Translations under genes and position numbers: made by a program
Notes under the pieces: model-generated
What the model saw: only the letters and a program-made list of their open reading frames with translations
Database searches by the model: none
Told to the model about the DNA's origin: nothing
Shown: one piece after another, positions 1 to 8,227 of the stretch
How positions within the stretch are numbered: position 1 is the stretch's first letter
Layout: every line of letters begins with the position of its first letter
DNA from: M55B129 sp034189085
GTDB taxonomy: Bacteria > Bacillota > Dethiobacteria > DTU022
Length of the DNA stretch: 51,694 bases
NCBI GenBank assembly: GCA_034189085.1
Contig: JAXHVH010000014.1
Coordinates: 1 to 51,694 of the forward strand
Reading direction: 5' to 3'

Positions 1-288
1 GATTGGTCCGGTCATGTTGGTTTTGTGCCTTCCTACGTGTCAGAACTTGCTTTTACCCCGGAAAATCGAATAGCCGTGACCTGCGGACCGCCGATCATGA
101 TCAAATTCGTCCTGCAGGCACTTGAAAAACTAAATTTTGCTCCGGAACATGTGATCACCACCCTGGAGATGCGCATGAAGTGCGGGGTGGGCAAGTGCGG
201 CCGCTGCAACTTGGGGTCGGTCTATGTCTGCAAGGACGGGCCGGTTTTTAGCCTGGCACAGCTCAATGAACTGCCATCCGAATATTAA
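1..288 (+). CDS. FAD/NAD-binding reductase subunit with C-terminal 2Fe-2S site, 5' truncated
   Basis: This is the last ~95 residues of a ferredoxin-NADP reductase-like electron-transfer subunit; the start lies left of the window. The frame is open from base 1. It contains the NAD-binding CGPPIM motif and ends in a cysteine cluster (MKCGVGKCGRC, then YVCKDGPVF) that binds a 2Fe-2S centre in this family. The pattern is typical of anaerobic sulfite reductase subunit B, the gamma subunit of cytochrome-c3-type NiFe hydrogenases, and PyrK-like proteins; the fragment cannot separate these. It would carry electrons between NAD(P)H and a partner enzyme encoded upstream. A hairpin follows the stop, so it probably ends its operon. 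Confidence 0.8.
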   Translation, partial: DWSGHVGFVPSYVSELAFTPENRIAVTCGPPIMIKFVLQALEKLNFAPEHVITTLEMRMKCGVGKCGRCNLGSVYVCKDGPVFSLAQLNELPSEY

Positions 289-295
289 AAGGAAA

Positions 296-317
296 GGAGC
301 CGCCGTCTGGCGGCTCC
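296..317 (+). terminator. Rho-independent-like hairpin
   Basis: A perfect 9-bp stem (GGAGCCGCC / GGCGGCTCC) with a 4-nt loop sits 8 nt after the preceding stop codon. The T-tract is weak (TTATG), so termination may be partial. Confidence 0.6.
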
Positions 318-593
318 TTATGAACATTCTTCGCCGTTAATGATTGCTGCTGGAGCGATAAAAACTCCCTGGTCTGGCTCAGTCATTTTCTCGTTAAATT
401 AATCCAGTTTTCGAGGATTACCCCCTTTTATCAATCCTTTTTAAGAGGTATAATATTTGCTGTGTGTTTCAACGATTTTCTCTTAACATGATGTCCTATT
501 TTCCGAGAGCACCGGCCTTTGTGATATAATTTAAGCAATATTTCATTGGCATAGAAGAGGGCTTCCATTTGATGGTGAAGGGAGAAGTCGGCG

Positions 594-1358
594 ATTAAAG
601 AAAAAAAACTGCGGGAACTGTTGATTGATCTGAAGGAAGGGCGGTTAGGAGTTAATGAGGTTGTTGAGCGCCTGCGTATCCTGCCGTACGAAGATCTAGG
701 CTTTGCCAAAATCGATCACCAGAGGCAGCTTCGCCGAGGTTTTCCGGAAGTAATTTTTTGTCCCGGCAAAACTGTTGCTCAGATCACGGCCATTATAGAT
801 CGCCTTGCTGCTACCGGGGGAACGGTGATGGCGACACGGGCTGAAGAAAATATTTACAATGAAGTAAAGAATAAATATCCGCAGGCAGAATACAACAGGA
901 CAGCCAGAACGTTGGTTATCAGGGCAGTAGAGGAACCGCAGCCAGTCGGCCTTGTAGTTGTTATCTCTGCAGGCACGGCCGATCTGCCGGTAGCCGAAGA
1001 GGCAGCTGTCACCGCTGAATTGATGGGCAGCAGAGTGGAACGGCTCTTTGATGTAGGGGTAGCCGGGATACACCGCCTTTTTGACAGCTGGGAGGTAATA
1101 AGCAAAGCCCGTTCTATTGTTGTGGCTGCTGGCATGGAAGGAGCCCTGGCCAGTGTGGTCGGGGGGCTGGTTGCCTGTCCGGTCATAGCCGTACCTACCA
1201 GTGTGGGCTATGGGGCGAATTTTAAAGGGTTGGCCCCGCTGCTCACAATGCTGAATAGCTGTGCAACCGGAGTGGTGGTAGTGAATATTGATAACGGTTA
1301 TGGAGCCGGGTACACAGCGGCATTGATCAACCGTATCGGAGATGATCAAAACCGATGA
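594..1358 (+). CDS. larB: LarB, pyridinium-3,5-biscarboxylic acid mononucleotide synthase
   Basis: LarB carboxylates nicotinic acid adenine dinucleotide in the first step of nickel-pincer nucleotide synthesis, the cofactor of lactate racemase-type enzymes. The signature LPYEDLGFAKIDHQR and FPEVIFCPGKT are present, followed by the AIR-carboxylase-like core with GMEGALASVVGGL and PTSVGYG near the C-terminus. Start choice is unusual. A TTG at 621 gives 245 residues but has a poor ribosome binding site. An ATT at 594 sits 6 nt after GGGAGAAG (580-587) and adds IKEKKLREL, which matches the usual LarB N-terminal helix. There is an in-frame stop at 576-578 and no ATG or GTG between. The gene overlaps larC by 4 bp. 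No larA or larE is in the window. Confidence 0.9.
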   Translation: MKEKKLRELLIDLKEGRLGVNEVVERLRILPYEDLGFAKIDHQRQLRRGFPEVIFCPGKTVAQITAIIDRLAATGGTVMATRAEENIYNEVKNKYPQAEYNRTARTLVIRAVEEPQPVGLVVVISAGTADLPVAEEAAVTAELMGSRVERLFDVGVAGIHRLFDSWEVISKARSIVVAAGMEGALASVVGGLVACPVIAVPTSVGYGANFKGLAPLLTMLNSCATGVVVVNIDNGYGAGYTAALINRIGDDQNR

Positions 1359-2572
1359 AAAAAACTCCCTCCGAGGAAAAACAAATACTGTACTTTGACT
1401 GTTTCAGTGGAGTAAGCGGCGATATGATCCTGGGAGCTGCCCTTGATCTGGGTTTGGGATTGTCGGATCTAAGAGAAGTGCTGGGCAGCCTTGCTCTCTC
1501 AGGCTGGCGCCTGGAAAGTAAAAGAGTGAGCCTGGGTGGTATAGCCGGAACCAGGGTGATTGTCCATGTAGATGAAGACCAACCCCCGCAAAGAAATTTA
1601 CCGGCAATCATGGCCTTGCTAAGAGAGGCCGATTTGCCTGATGCTATATATAAACAAAGTACAGCGGTTTTTAAACGACTGGCTGAAGCGGAAAGCGCTG
1701 TGCATAATATACCTGTTGAGAAAGTGCATTTTCACGAAGTCGGGGCTGTGGATGCCATTATTGATGTTGTTGGAGCAGCAGCGGTTATTTATTTGCTCAA
1801 CATTGATGAAATATATTGTTCCCCACTCCCGGCGGGAAGGGGGACTGTGAAGGCATCTCACGGGATTCTGCCTCTGCCAGCCCCGGCCACCCTCGAAATA
1901 TTGGCCGGACGCGGTGTGCCCGTTGAGGGAAGAGAAAACGATTTTGAAATGGTTACTCCCACCGGCGCGGCTGTGGTGGCCACGTTTGCCAGATCCTTTG
2001 GCCCGCTGCCATCATTCACTGTTGAGGCTGTTGGTTACGGTGCAGGAAGTTATGATCCGGGGTTCCCAAATTTTTTGCGTCTCATCAAGGGTAGGTGTTT
2101 GGCGATTTCCACTTTTGAGGAAAATGTGGATGTGATTGAAGCTAACATTGATGATCTAAACCCGGAGGTTTTCGGTTATCTGATGGAAAGGTTGCTTGCG
2201 GCCGGGGCACTTGATGTGTATTTTACGCCGATCCAGATGAAAAAAAACAGGCCTGCTATCAAATTGACTGTGCTTGGCCCTCCCGCACAGAGGCAGAAAC
2301 TGCAGGTCATTATCTTTGCCGAAACGACCACTCTTGGCCTTCGTCTGACCACTGCCCGCAAAATCATGCTGCCCCGGGAAACAAAAGTGGTCGAAAGCCA
2401 ATGGGGGCCGATTACCATTAAATACAGTTCGGGAGGGGAAGGTTCTCCTATCAGCCATCTTGCTCCCGAATACGAGGATTGCCGCAAGATCGCTTCTCTA
2501 TCCGGGCTGCCTCTGCTTGAAGTCTACCATTTGGCAGAACATTTATTTAACAGTAGTGTTAGAGGCAAATAG
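1355..2572 (+). CDS. larC: LarC, nickel insertion protein for the nickel-pincer cofactor
   Basis: LarC inserts nickel into the pincer nucleotide in a CTP-dependent reaction. The N-terminus has the family signature YFDCFSGVSGDM (residues 12-23), and HFHEVGAVDAIID follows near residue 124. Length is 405 residues, the normal size of the fused LarC1-LarC2 protein. It is encoded in one uninterrupted frame, unlike Lactiplantibacillus plantarum larC, which needs a programmed frameshift. Start ATG overlaps the larB stop (ATGA), so the two are translationally coupled. The target enzyme, a LarA homologue, must be encoded elsewhere. Confidence 0.92.
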   Translation: MKKTPSEEKQILYFDCFSGVSGDMILGAALDLGLGLSDLREVLGSLALSGWRLESKRVSLGGIAGTRVIVHVDEDQPPQRNLPAIMALLREADLPDAIYKQSTAVFKRLAEAESAVHNIPVEKVHFHEVGAVDAIIDVVGAAAVIYLLNIDEIYCSPLPAGRGTVKASHGILPLPAPATLEILAGRGVPVEGRENDFEMVTPTGAAVVATFARSFGPLPSFTVEAVGYGAGSYDPGFPNFLRLIKGRCLAISTFEENVDVIEANIDDLNPEVFGYLMERLLAAGALDVYFTPIQMKKNRPAIKLTVLGPPAQRQKLQVIIFAETTTLGLRLTTARKIMLPRETKVVESQWGPITIKYSSGGEGSPISHLAPEYEDCRKIASLSGLPLLEVYHLAEHLFNSSVRGK

Positions 2573-2608
2573 GTAGTAAGCACCTCATTATAAAAAGTAA
2601 GAATATTG

Positions 2609-2637
2609 TTGACTTATATAATATTTTGTAATATAAA
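2609..2637 (+). promoter_or_regulatory. Possible sigma-A promoter of codY
   Basis: TTGACT (2609-2614), a 17-nt spacer and TATAAA (2632-2637) fit a sigma-A promoter. The AT-rich spacer holds ATATT-TTGT-AATAT (2621-2634), a small inverted repeat weakly resembling a CodY box. The predicted start is very close to the AGGGAGG ribosome binding site, giving an extremely short leader, which lowers confidence. Confidence 0.4.
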
Positions 2638-2659
2638 ATAATTAAGGGAGGAATGATTT

Positions 2660-3466
2660 ATGAAAACAAATTCTCTACTGGAAGAAATTAGGCGACTGAA
2701 CCGGACCTTCCTCCAAAAAATTAACCGGGGGCCAACCCTGGAGGAATCGGTAAGTATAATCGCCGAAATAACCGGTTTTTCTTTGCTGGTTGCAGATAAC
2801 AAGGGTGTAGTTCTGGCTGGATCGATTGCTCCCGAGAAAGAAGATGCCCTATTTTCCGCTCTTATTGATAAGGGGTCTTTTACCGGTAATAGCGGTCTCA
2901 AAAAGGCTGTTGCTGTCGATGAACCGCAGCATGACTATGCTTTAACGCCTGCGGCGAAAAATAAAAAAGCCGGAGCCAAGGAAACGAAGCAAGTTGACTT
3001 TCTTTCTGTGATCCCTGTATATGGGAATGGTAAGCGCCTTGGGACAATTATTTTTAACCAGTTTGACAGCAACCTGACGGAAAAACAGGTAATAGTATCA
3101 GAGATGGCTGCTGCAATGATCAGCGTGATTCTACTGCAGGAGTTGGCCAGTCATGAAGAGCAGGATGCCAGAGACAAAGAACTGGCGGAAGTGGCTTTCG
3201 ATAGCCTTTCTTACTCCGAAGTTGAAGCAGTACGGGAGATCTTAAGTAACCTCAAGGAGAATGAGAGCGTAATCGTGGCCAGTAAGATTGCCGATGATTT
3301 GGGTATAACCCGTTCAGTGATCGTCAATGCCCTGCGTAAATTTGAAAGTGCCGGTATTATCGAATCTCGCTCGCTCGGAATGAAGGGAACTTTTATCCGG
3401 GTCAAAAACAGGCACGCCCTTGATCTGGTTGCAACCCGCTCGGCCAAAATGGCCTCCTTTTTTTAA
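2660..3466 (+). CDS. codY: CodY, GTP/branched-chain amino acid-sensing global repressor
   Basis: CodY represses amino acid uptake, biosynthesis and stationary-phase genes when isoleucine/valine and GTP are abundant. The 268 residues give the normal length. The N-terminal half is the GAF ligand domain (FSLLVADNKGVVLAG near residues 39-53). The C-terminal winged helix-turn-helix carries the hallmark ASKIADDLGITRSVIVNALR and KFESAGIIESRSLGMKGT. Start ATG follows AAGGGAGG with good spacing. The gene stands alone between larBC and a promoter-bearing UPF0316/murI unit. No convincing strong CodY box was found upstream of other genes here. Confidence 0.97.
   Translation: MKTNSLLEEIRRLNRTFLQKINRGPTLEESVSIIAEITGFSLLVADNKGVVLAGSIAPEKEDALFSALIDKGSFTGNSGLKKAVAVDEPQHDYALTPAAKNKKAGAKETKQVDFLSVIPVYGNGKRLGTIIFNQFDSNLTEKQVIVSEMAAAMISVILLQELASHEEQDARDKELAEVAFDSLSYSEVEAVREILSNLKENESVIVASKIADDLGITRSVIVNALRKFESAGIIESRSLGMKGTFIRVKNRHALDLVATRSAKMASFF
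3442..3464 (+). terminator. Terminator overlapping the codY stop
   Basis: GGCCA-AAA-TGGCC is followed within 3 nt by seven T residues that include the first base of the TAA stop. The 5-bp stem is short but GC-rich. Confidence 0.45.
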
Positions 3467-3529
3467 CTATGTTACACCTTCTATTTTTCGGAGAATTGAA
3501 TGGTTCATAGATTGATTGAATATGCCAGT

Positions 3530-3570
3530 GATCTGCGGCAGGCCTGTAACCTGCCTCAGATCATTTAATT
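3530..3570 (+). terminator. Strong hairpin downstream of codY
   Basis: GATCTG-c-GGCAGG and CCTGCC-t-CAGATC form a 12-bp stem with one mismatch around a 7-nt loop (3530-3562). ATTTAATTTT follows. It may be the main codY terminator or a protecting 3' structure. Confidence 0.5.
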
Positions 3571-3600
3571 TTGCCTGCATGGAATAATAAACAGGCCTCG

Positions 3601-3629
3601 TTGACAGTGGCAGGCGGTGTTGCTACAAT
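3601..3629 (+). promoter_or_regulatory. Sigma-A promoter for the UPF0316-murI unit
   Basis: A perfect TTGACA (3601-3606), a 17-nt spacer and TACAAT (3624-3629) lie 50 bp upstream of the start codon at 3680. Confidence 0.7.
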
Positions 3630-3679
3630 AGGTGCTGGTATTTGGTTGAAAATGAGTTTCGATAACTGGGGGGCTTGAG

Positions 3680-4201
3680 ATGTCTGTTTTCCTGACGTTA
3701 GTGGTAATATTCATTGCCAAAATTGCTCACGTCAGCCTTGGTACTCTGCGTATCATTTACCTGACCCGCGGGAAGAGCATACCCGCAGCGGCGGTAGGTT
3801 TTTTTGAAGTGATCATTTACTTGATTGCTTTAAACATGGTCCTGACGAACATTGATCAGTGGTATAACATACTGGTTTATGGAATTGGTTATGCCGTCGG
3901 CAACATAGTCGGCGGGTGGATCGAGGAAAAAATTGCAATGGGAATTGTACATGCCCAAATTATTAGCGTGCAGAACAGTGGTACTCTCGAAGAGCTGCTT
4001 CGCGAGCTGGGTTATGGTGTCACTTCGATGCCCTGTTACGGTAAGGAAGGTGCGCATCGTTCACTGCAGGTTTTGCTTAAGCGCAAAGAGATGCCGAAAT
4101 TAAATAAAGTAGTGAAATCCCATGATCCAGATGCTTTTATTACCGTATTTGATACACGTATGAGTATGGGCGGCTATTTTACCAGAATGAAGGCGAAATG
4201 A
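3680..4201 (+). CDS. UPF0316 membrane protein (DUF5698/DUF2179)
   Basis: This 173-residue protein matches the UPF0316 family (YebE-like in Bacillus). The first ~80 residues form about three hydrophobic membrane segments with the conserved VSLGTLRIIYLTRGK and GYAVGNIVGGWIEEK. The rest is a soluble DUF2179 domain (about residues 95-165) with the typical GYGVTSMPCYGKEG and FDTRMSMGGYF. DUF2179 also occurs in YitT proteins and is thought to be a small-molecule-binding or regulatory domain, but its biochemical role is not established. ATG follows GGGGGGC. It overlaps murI by 4 bp, implying co-translation. Confidence 0.85.
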   Translation: MSVFLTLVVIFIAKIAHVSLGTLRIIYLTRGKSIPAAAVGFFEVIIYLIALNMVLTNIDQWYNILVYGIGYAVGNIVGGWIEEKIAMGIVHAQIISVQNSGTLEELLRELGYGVTSMPCYGKEGAHRSLQVLLKRKEMPKLNKVVKSHDPDAFITVFDTRMSMGGYFTRMKAK

Positions 4202-5031
4202 TGGATAAATTTGCGAAAGAGCAGCTAATTCAAGCCCACAAGGCGATCGGAGTAATCGATTCCGGTGTGGGCGGGCTGACAGTAGTGAAGGAAATAAGCC
4301 GTTTTTTACCGCAGGAGAGTATTGTTTATTTCGGTGACACTGCCAGAATGCCTTACGGCCCGCGTTCTTATGAAGAAGTGCGCGGGTTTGTTTTTGAGAT
4401 CATCGATTTTTTGCAGCACCAGGAGATCAAGATGCTTGTCGTAGCCTGCAATTCGGCAACAGCAGCCGGTCTTTCTTATTACCAGGAAGCGTGTGACCTT
4501 CCGGTGATCGGAGTCATCGAACCCGGGGTCCGGGCTTCTCTGGCCCGCAGCCGCAATAAAAAGATTGGAGTCATAGGAACAGTGGGGACGATTAACAGTT
4601 CCGAATACGTAAAGGCTTTGAGAGCGAAGGACGATTCTCTGGAGATATATGCCAGGGCCTGTCCTCTTTTCGTTTTGCTGGTGGAAAATGATCTGGTTCA
4701 AACTCCCGAAGCAAAAGCGGTTTCTCACGAATATCTTGATCCGCTGGTTGAAAAGGGCATTGATACTCTCATTCTCGGATGTACCCATTATCCCCTCATG
4801 TTTTCACTAATCCGGGAGGTTGTGGGCCCGCAGGTGGAATTGATTAACTCGGCAGAAGAAATTGCCGCCGAAATGAAAAGAATTCTGGAAGAGACATCAA
4901 TGCTTAACCCTCTTGATACCGGCCAGACGCGGTACCGTTTTTTTGTCAGCGGGAATCCACATTCTTTTGAAGAAATCGGCTCAAAAATACTGCAGCAAAA
5001 AATCTGCGCTTACCAGGTTCATCTCACCTGA
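4198..5031 (+). CDS. murI: Glutamate racemase MurI
   Basis: MurI converts L-glutamate to D-glutamate for peptidoglycan synthesis in the cytoplasm, without a cofactor. The N-terminal VIDSGVGGLTV (about residue 20) carries the conserved Asp and Ser. VACNSATA holds the first catalytic Cys, and LILGCTHYPLM (about residue 193) the second, with its His. Length 277 is slightly longer than average because of a ~14-residue N-terminal extension. The start ATG overlaps the UPF0316 stop (ATGATG). It is followed by the convergent htpX 15 bp away. Confidence 0.96.
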   Translation: MMDKFAKEQLIQAHKAIGVIDSGVGGLTVVKEISRFLPQESIVYFGDTARMPYGPRSYEEVRGFVFEIIDFLQHQEIKMLVVACNSATAAGLSYYQEACDLPVIGVIEPGVRASLARSRNKKIGVIGTVGTINSSEYVKALRAKDDSLEIYARACPLFVLLVENDLVQTPEAKAVSHEYLDPLVEKGIDTLILGCTHYPLMFSLIREVVGPQVELINSAEEIAAEMKRILEETSMLNPLDTGQTRYRFFVSGNPHSFEEIGSKILQQKICAYQVHLT

Positions 5032-5045
5032 TTCCTTAACGTCAG

Positions 5046-5951
5046 CTACATTGCTCTCAGGCGCTTGATCCGCTCTTCTGTAGGGGGGTGGGTTGAAAAA
5101 AGTATACTGGCCCGGTTTGTGGTGGCTTTGGCTCCCAGTGAAGGATTAATTATATAGAGCCCTTCGATTGCCTTGTTTTCAAGGGGGCTTTTGGGCACCT
5201 GCTGAGCAGTGATTTTCTCAAGGGCACTGGCTAGGCCTTCAGGATAACCAGTAAAATCGGCTGCTGTGGCATCAGCTAAATATTCCCGTTGCCTGGATAT
5301 GGCAAATTTGAGCAGCTGGGCGAAAAGCGGAGCCACGACAGCCAGGACAATCAGGGCGACCACAGCAATCAGTTGGGACTGGCTACTCCGGCGGCTGCGG
5401 CCTGTTCCCCCGAAAAAGTACATCCGTCTGGCAATCACTCCCAGGAAAACAATTGTGCCGGCCAGAACAACGGCCACGGTAGCCAGCAAAACGTCAAAAT
5501 TGTTGATGTGGGCCATTTCGTGAGCAATCACCCCTTCCAGCTCCTGGCGGTTGAGGCGGTTCATCAATCCCCTGGTTACGGTAATGCTGGCATTTTCAGG
5601 GTTGCGGCCGGAGGCAAAAGCGTTGGGCACCTCGGTTTCGATAATATATAGCTTGGGCATCGGTTTGCCGGCAGCAATGCTCAGGGCATCGACCGTGTTA
5701 TAAAGGAACGGTTCCTGCTGTTTGCTTACTGCCCTCGAGCCGGCCATTGAATTGACCACTCCCTGACCACCATAATAGCTGACCAGGAATATGATAATGA
5801 AGGCCAGGGCTGCCAGGATGAAGCCGATTATCGGTTCACCCAGGTACAAACCGATAAAATAACCGATAACGGCAAAAAGGGTGGCGTAAAGAAGAAAAAA
5901 GAAAATGGTTCGTCTTTTATTTGCTGCAATTTGCCTGTAAATCGGGCCCAT
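5046..5951 (-). CDS. htpX: HtpX-like M48 membrane metalloprotease
   Basis: This is a zinc-dependent membrane protease for quality control of membrane proteins. Two N-terminal membrane segments (about residues 15-60) precede the zinc site HEMAHINN (about residue 143). A second hydrophobic pair flanks residues 155-215. The third zinc ligand region REYLADATAADFTG and the C-terminal STHPPTEERIKRL are also typical. The length of 301 fits the family. The start codon overlaps the lemA stop (TAATG), so the two are translationally coupled. The lemA-htpX pairing is common in many bacteria. Confidence 0.92.
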   Translation of the reverse strand: MGPIYRQIAANKRRTIFFFLLYATLFAVIGYFIGLYLGEPIIGFILAALAFIIIFLVSYYGGQGVVNSMAGSRAVSKQQEPFLYNTVDALSIAAGKPMPKLYIIETEVPNAFASGRNPENASITVTRGLMNRLNRQELEGVIAHEMAHINNFDVLLATVAVVLAGTIVFLGVIARRMYFFGGTGRSRRSSQSQLIAVVALIVLAVVAPLFAQLLKFAISRQREYLADATAADFTGYPEGLASALEKITAQQVPKSPLENKAIEGLYIINPSLGAKATTNRASILFSTHPPTEERIKRLRAM

Positions 5952-6523
5952 TACTTCCCGTCACCTTCCTGCATTTGAACATGGGGTACAGATCTGGCTT
6001 TCTCGGATTCCACAGTGAAAAATTCACGGGTTTCAAATTTGAAAAGCTGGGCGATAAGATTGGTTGGAAAGCGCTGGATAACAGTGTTTAAAACCATAAT
6101 TGTCCTGTTGTAACGCTGCCTGGCATAGGCAATCTTATTTTCAATCCCGGCCAGTTCTTCCTGCAGCATCATAAAATTCTCGTTTGCTTTCAGTTCCGGG
6201 TAGTTCTCCGATACGGCAAAAAGAGTCTTCAGGGCACGGGCTGCCGTGTCATCAGCCCCGGCATTTTCACTGATTGTTGAAGCTTTTAACCATTCGGTCC
6301 TGGCCCTTGTGATTGTTTCCAGCAGTTCCTGTTCGTGTCTCATGTACCCTTTGACAGTGCTGACAAGATTCGGGACCAGATCGAAACGTTTCTGGAGAAG
6401 AGTGTCAATATTGGCATAGGCTGTATCGGCCATGTTGTGCAGGCTGATAAGACGATTGTAGGTATAAACGACAAAGGCGACAGCCAGGATTAAAATTCCC
6501 AGCAGAGTATAACCGATATCCAT
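5951..6523 (-). CDS. lemA: LemA family protein
   Basis: This 190-residue protein has one N-terminal membrane helix (residues 5-22) followed by a long helical bundle. It carries the LemA family pattern YNRLISLHNMAD, RFDLVPNLVSTVKGYM, and RQRYNRTIMVLNTVIQRFP near the end. The helical domain is expected outside the membrane. The molecular role is not established; in Listeria LemA is linked to peptide presentation. The ribosome binding site AAAGGGAGG precedes ATG. It is the first gene of a two-gene minus-strand operon with htpX. Confidence 0.92.
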   Translation of the reverse strand: MDIGYTLLGILILAVAFVVYTYNRLISLHNMADTAYANIDTLLQKRFDLVPNLVSTVKGYMRHEQELLETITRARTEWLKASTISENAGADDTAARALKTLFAVSENYPELKANENFMMLQEELAGIENKIAYARQRYNRTIMVLNTVIQRFPTNLIAQLFKFETREFFTVESEKARSVPHVQMQEGDGK

Positions 6524-6787
6524 TGTTTGACCTCCCTTTAGAGCATTTATACTTATTCGTTTTTCTCCTTCTTTTTTCCTCTATCCAAACATGGTATCCG
6601 GAAATATTTCAGTTCATGGCGGCTCAAAGAATATGAGTAAAAAGTTCGGCAGGATCTGCCTGACGGGCGGGGAATAAGAAAAATGAAGGGATGTCCCGGC
6701 ATTTTTATTATTTTAGACTGAAAGGTGAAATATTCAGGCAGATGAAAACAGTAAAGGGTAGCCGATGAACAGGAAAGGATTGATGCA

Positions 6788-7522
6788 ATGCGCAATGACG
6801 GTAGAACATACAATGAACTGCGATCCCTGAAGATTACCCGTTCTTATTTAAAATATCCCGAAGGTTCGGCTCTTATTGAACTGGGGGACACTCACGTTAT
6901 ATGTACTGCTTCAGTGGAAGAGAAAGTACCCCAGTTTCTAAACGGGACTGATAGGGGTTGGATAACGGCCGAGTATGCCATGCTGCCTCGATCGACGTCT
7001 GAACGCGTGAACAGAGAGAGGATTAAGGTCAACGCACGCAGCCTTGAAATTCAGCGCCTCATTGGTCGCTCTTTGCGGGCAGTCGCCGATTTAAGCCTGC
7101 TCGGGGCAAAAACGATCTGGCTTGACTGTGATGTCCTGCAGGCTGACGGAGGAACCCGTACCGCTGCGATCAGCGGAGCCTATGTAGCCCTGGCGGAAGC
7201 CTTCTTTAACCTGCTGAAAGAACAACGGCTGGATAAATTCCCTCTCGGTGATTACCTGGCGGCTGTCAGCGTAGGACTTCATACCGGAGAAGCTCTTCTT
7301 GACCTGAATTACGAAGAAGATTCTGCAGCGGCCGTGGATATGAATATTGTCATGACCGGATCCGGAAAAATGGTCGAAGTGCAGGGTTCAGCAGAAGAAA
7401 ACCCTTTCAGCCGCGATCAGCTTGAGCATTTCGTCGACCTGGCTGCGGAGGGGATTGCGAAGATCTGTACCTGCCAGAAGGAAGTACTGGGTCCTCAAAT
7501 AACAAAACTGATTGAGCAATGA
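6788..7522 (+). CDS. rph: Ribonuclease PH
   Basis: RNase PH is a phosphorolytic 3'-5' exoribonuclease that trims the 3' ends of tRNA precursors. The first residues MRNDGRTYNELR and the motifs CTASVEEKVPQF, GWITAEYAMLP, LEIQRLIGRSLRAV and DCDVLQADGGTRTAAI are all diagnostic. Length 244 is standard. It lies directly before the nucleotide house-cleaning gene rdgB, a pairing common in Bacillota. Confidence 0.97.
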   Translation: MRNDGRTYNELRSLKITRSYLKYPEGSALIELGDTHVICTASVEEKVPQFLNGTDRGWITAEYAMLPRSTSERVNRERIKVNARSLEIQRLIGRSLRAVADLSLLGAKTIWLDCDVLQADGGTRTAAISGAYVALAEAFFNLLKEQRLDKFPLGDYLAAVSVGLHTGEALLDLNYEEDSAAAVDMNIVMTGSGKMVEVQGSAEENPFSRDQLEHFVDLAAEGIAKICTCQKEVLGPQITKLIEQ

Positions 7523-7589
7523 TCTTTTATATTTGGAATAGGTTATTGCAACATAGATGACAAAAATTAAACAGGAGGCTTAACTAATC

Positions 7590-8198
7590 CTGAAGAAAAT
7601 AATTCTGGCTACCGGTAATCCCCACAAGGTTGAAGAGATAAGGAGAATGCTTCATCATCTTCCCCTGGAGATTAGAACTATAGGTGATTATCCCGGCCTG
7701 GTTATGCCGGAAGAAGATCAGGACACCTTTGCCGACAATGCTGTGAAAAAAGCGGAAGCAGTCTCTCATTTTACAGGGCATCCGGCCATGGCTGATGATT
7801 CCGGGCTGGAGGTTGAAGCTCTGGGTGGGCGGCCGGGAATTTACTCGGCCCGGTATGCCGGTGCCGACGGAGATTATCTGGCCAACAACCGGCTGCTGCT
7901 TAAGGAACTGCAGGGTATTCCAACTGGCCGGCGGAATGGCCGCTTTGTGTGTGCTATTGCTGTTGCCGTGCCCGGCGACCAGACCTATGTGGTTGAAGAA
8001 AGCTGTCCCGGCAGGATTGCCGAAAAACCGGATGGTGTAGAAGGATTTGGATATGATCCCTTGTTTATCTATGAGCCGAAGGGAATCACTTTTGCCCGCA
8101 TGAGCCCTGAAGAAAAGAATTCCATTAGCCATCGTGGGCGGGCCCTGCGCAGGGCCGTGAAGCTCCTGAGGCAGTTGCTTGAACAAGGGTCTCTTTGA
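7590..8198 (+). CDS. rdgB: XTP/dITP diphosphatase (RdgB/HAM1 family)
   Basis: The enzyme hydrolyses XTP, ITP and dITP to monophosphates and keeps deaminated purines out of nucleic acids. Conserved elements are ILATGNPHKVEE at the N-terminus, DNAVKKAEA, the catalytic MADDSGLEVEALGGRPGIYS, and EGFGYDPLF and ISHRGRA near the C-terminus. Start: the first ATG (7647) would delete the essential TGN substrate loop, and an in-frame stop lies at 7581-7583. The only usable starts are CTG at 7590 (giving MKKIILATGN, exactly the family N-terminus) or ATC at 7587. AGGAGG lies at 7573-7578. This is a non-canonical start on an otherwise intact gene. Confidence 0.94.
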   Translation: MKKIILATGNPHKVEEIRRMLHHLPLEIRTIGDYPGLVMPEEDQDTFADNAVKKAEAVSHFTGHPAMADDSGLEVEALGGRPGIYSARYAGADGDYLANNRLLLKELQGIPTGRRNGRFVCAIAVAVPGDQTYVVEESCPGRIAEKPDGVEGFGYDPLFIYEPKGITFARMSPEEKNSISHRGRALRRAVKLLRQLLEQGSL

Positions 8199-8227
8199 AA
8201 CGATTTGTCCAATGCCACCTCATCGAG

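Noticed and set aside
696..1349. A 217-codon minus-strand frame opposite larB
   Set aside because: It lies wholly antisense to a clearly conserved gene and has no recognisable protein features.
2615..2640. A CodY box in the codY promoter
   Set aside because: Only about 10 of 15 positions fit the consensus in a very AT-rich stretch, so it is not separable from chance.
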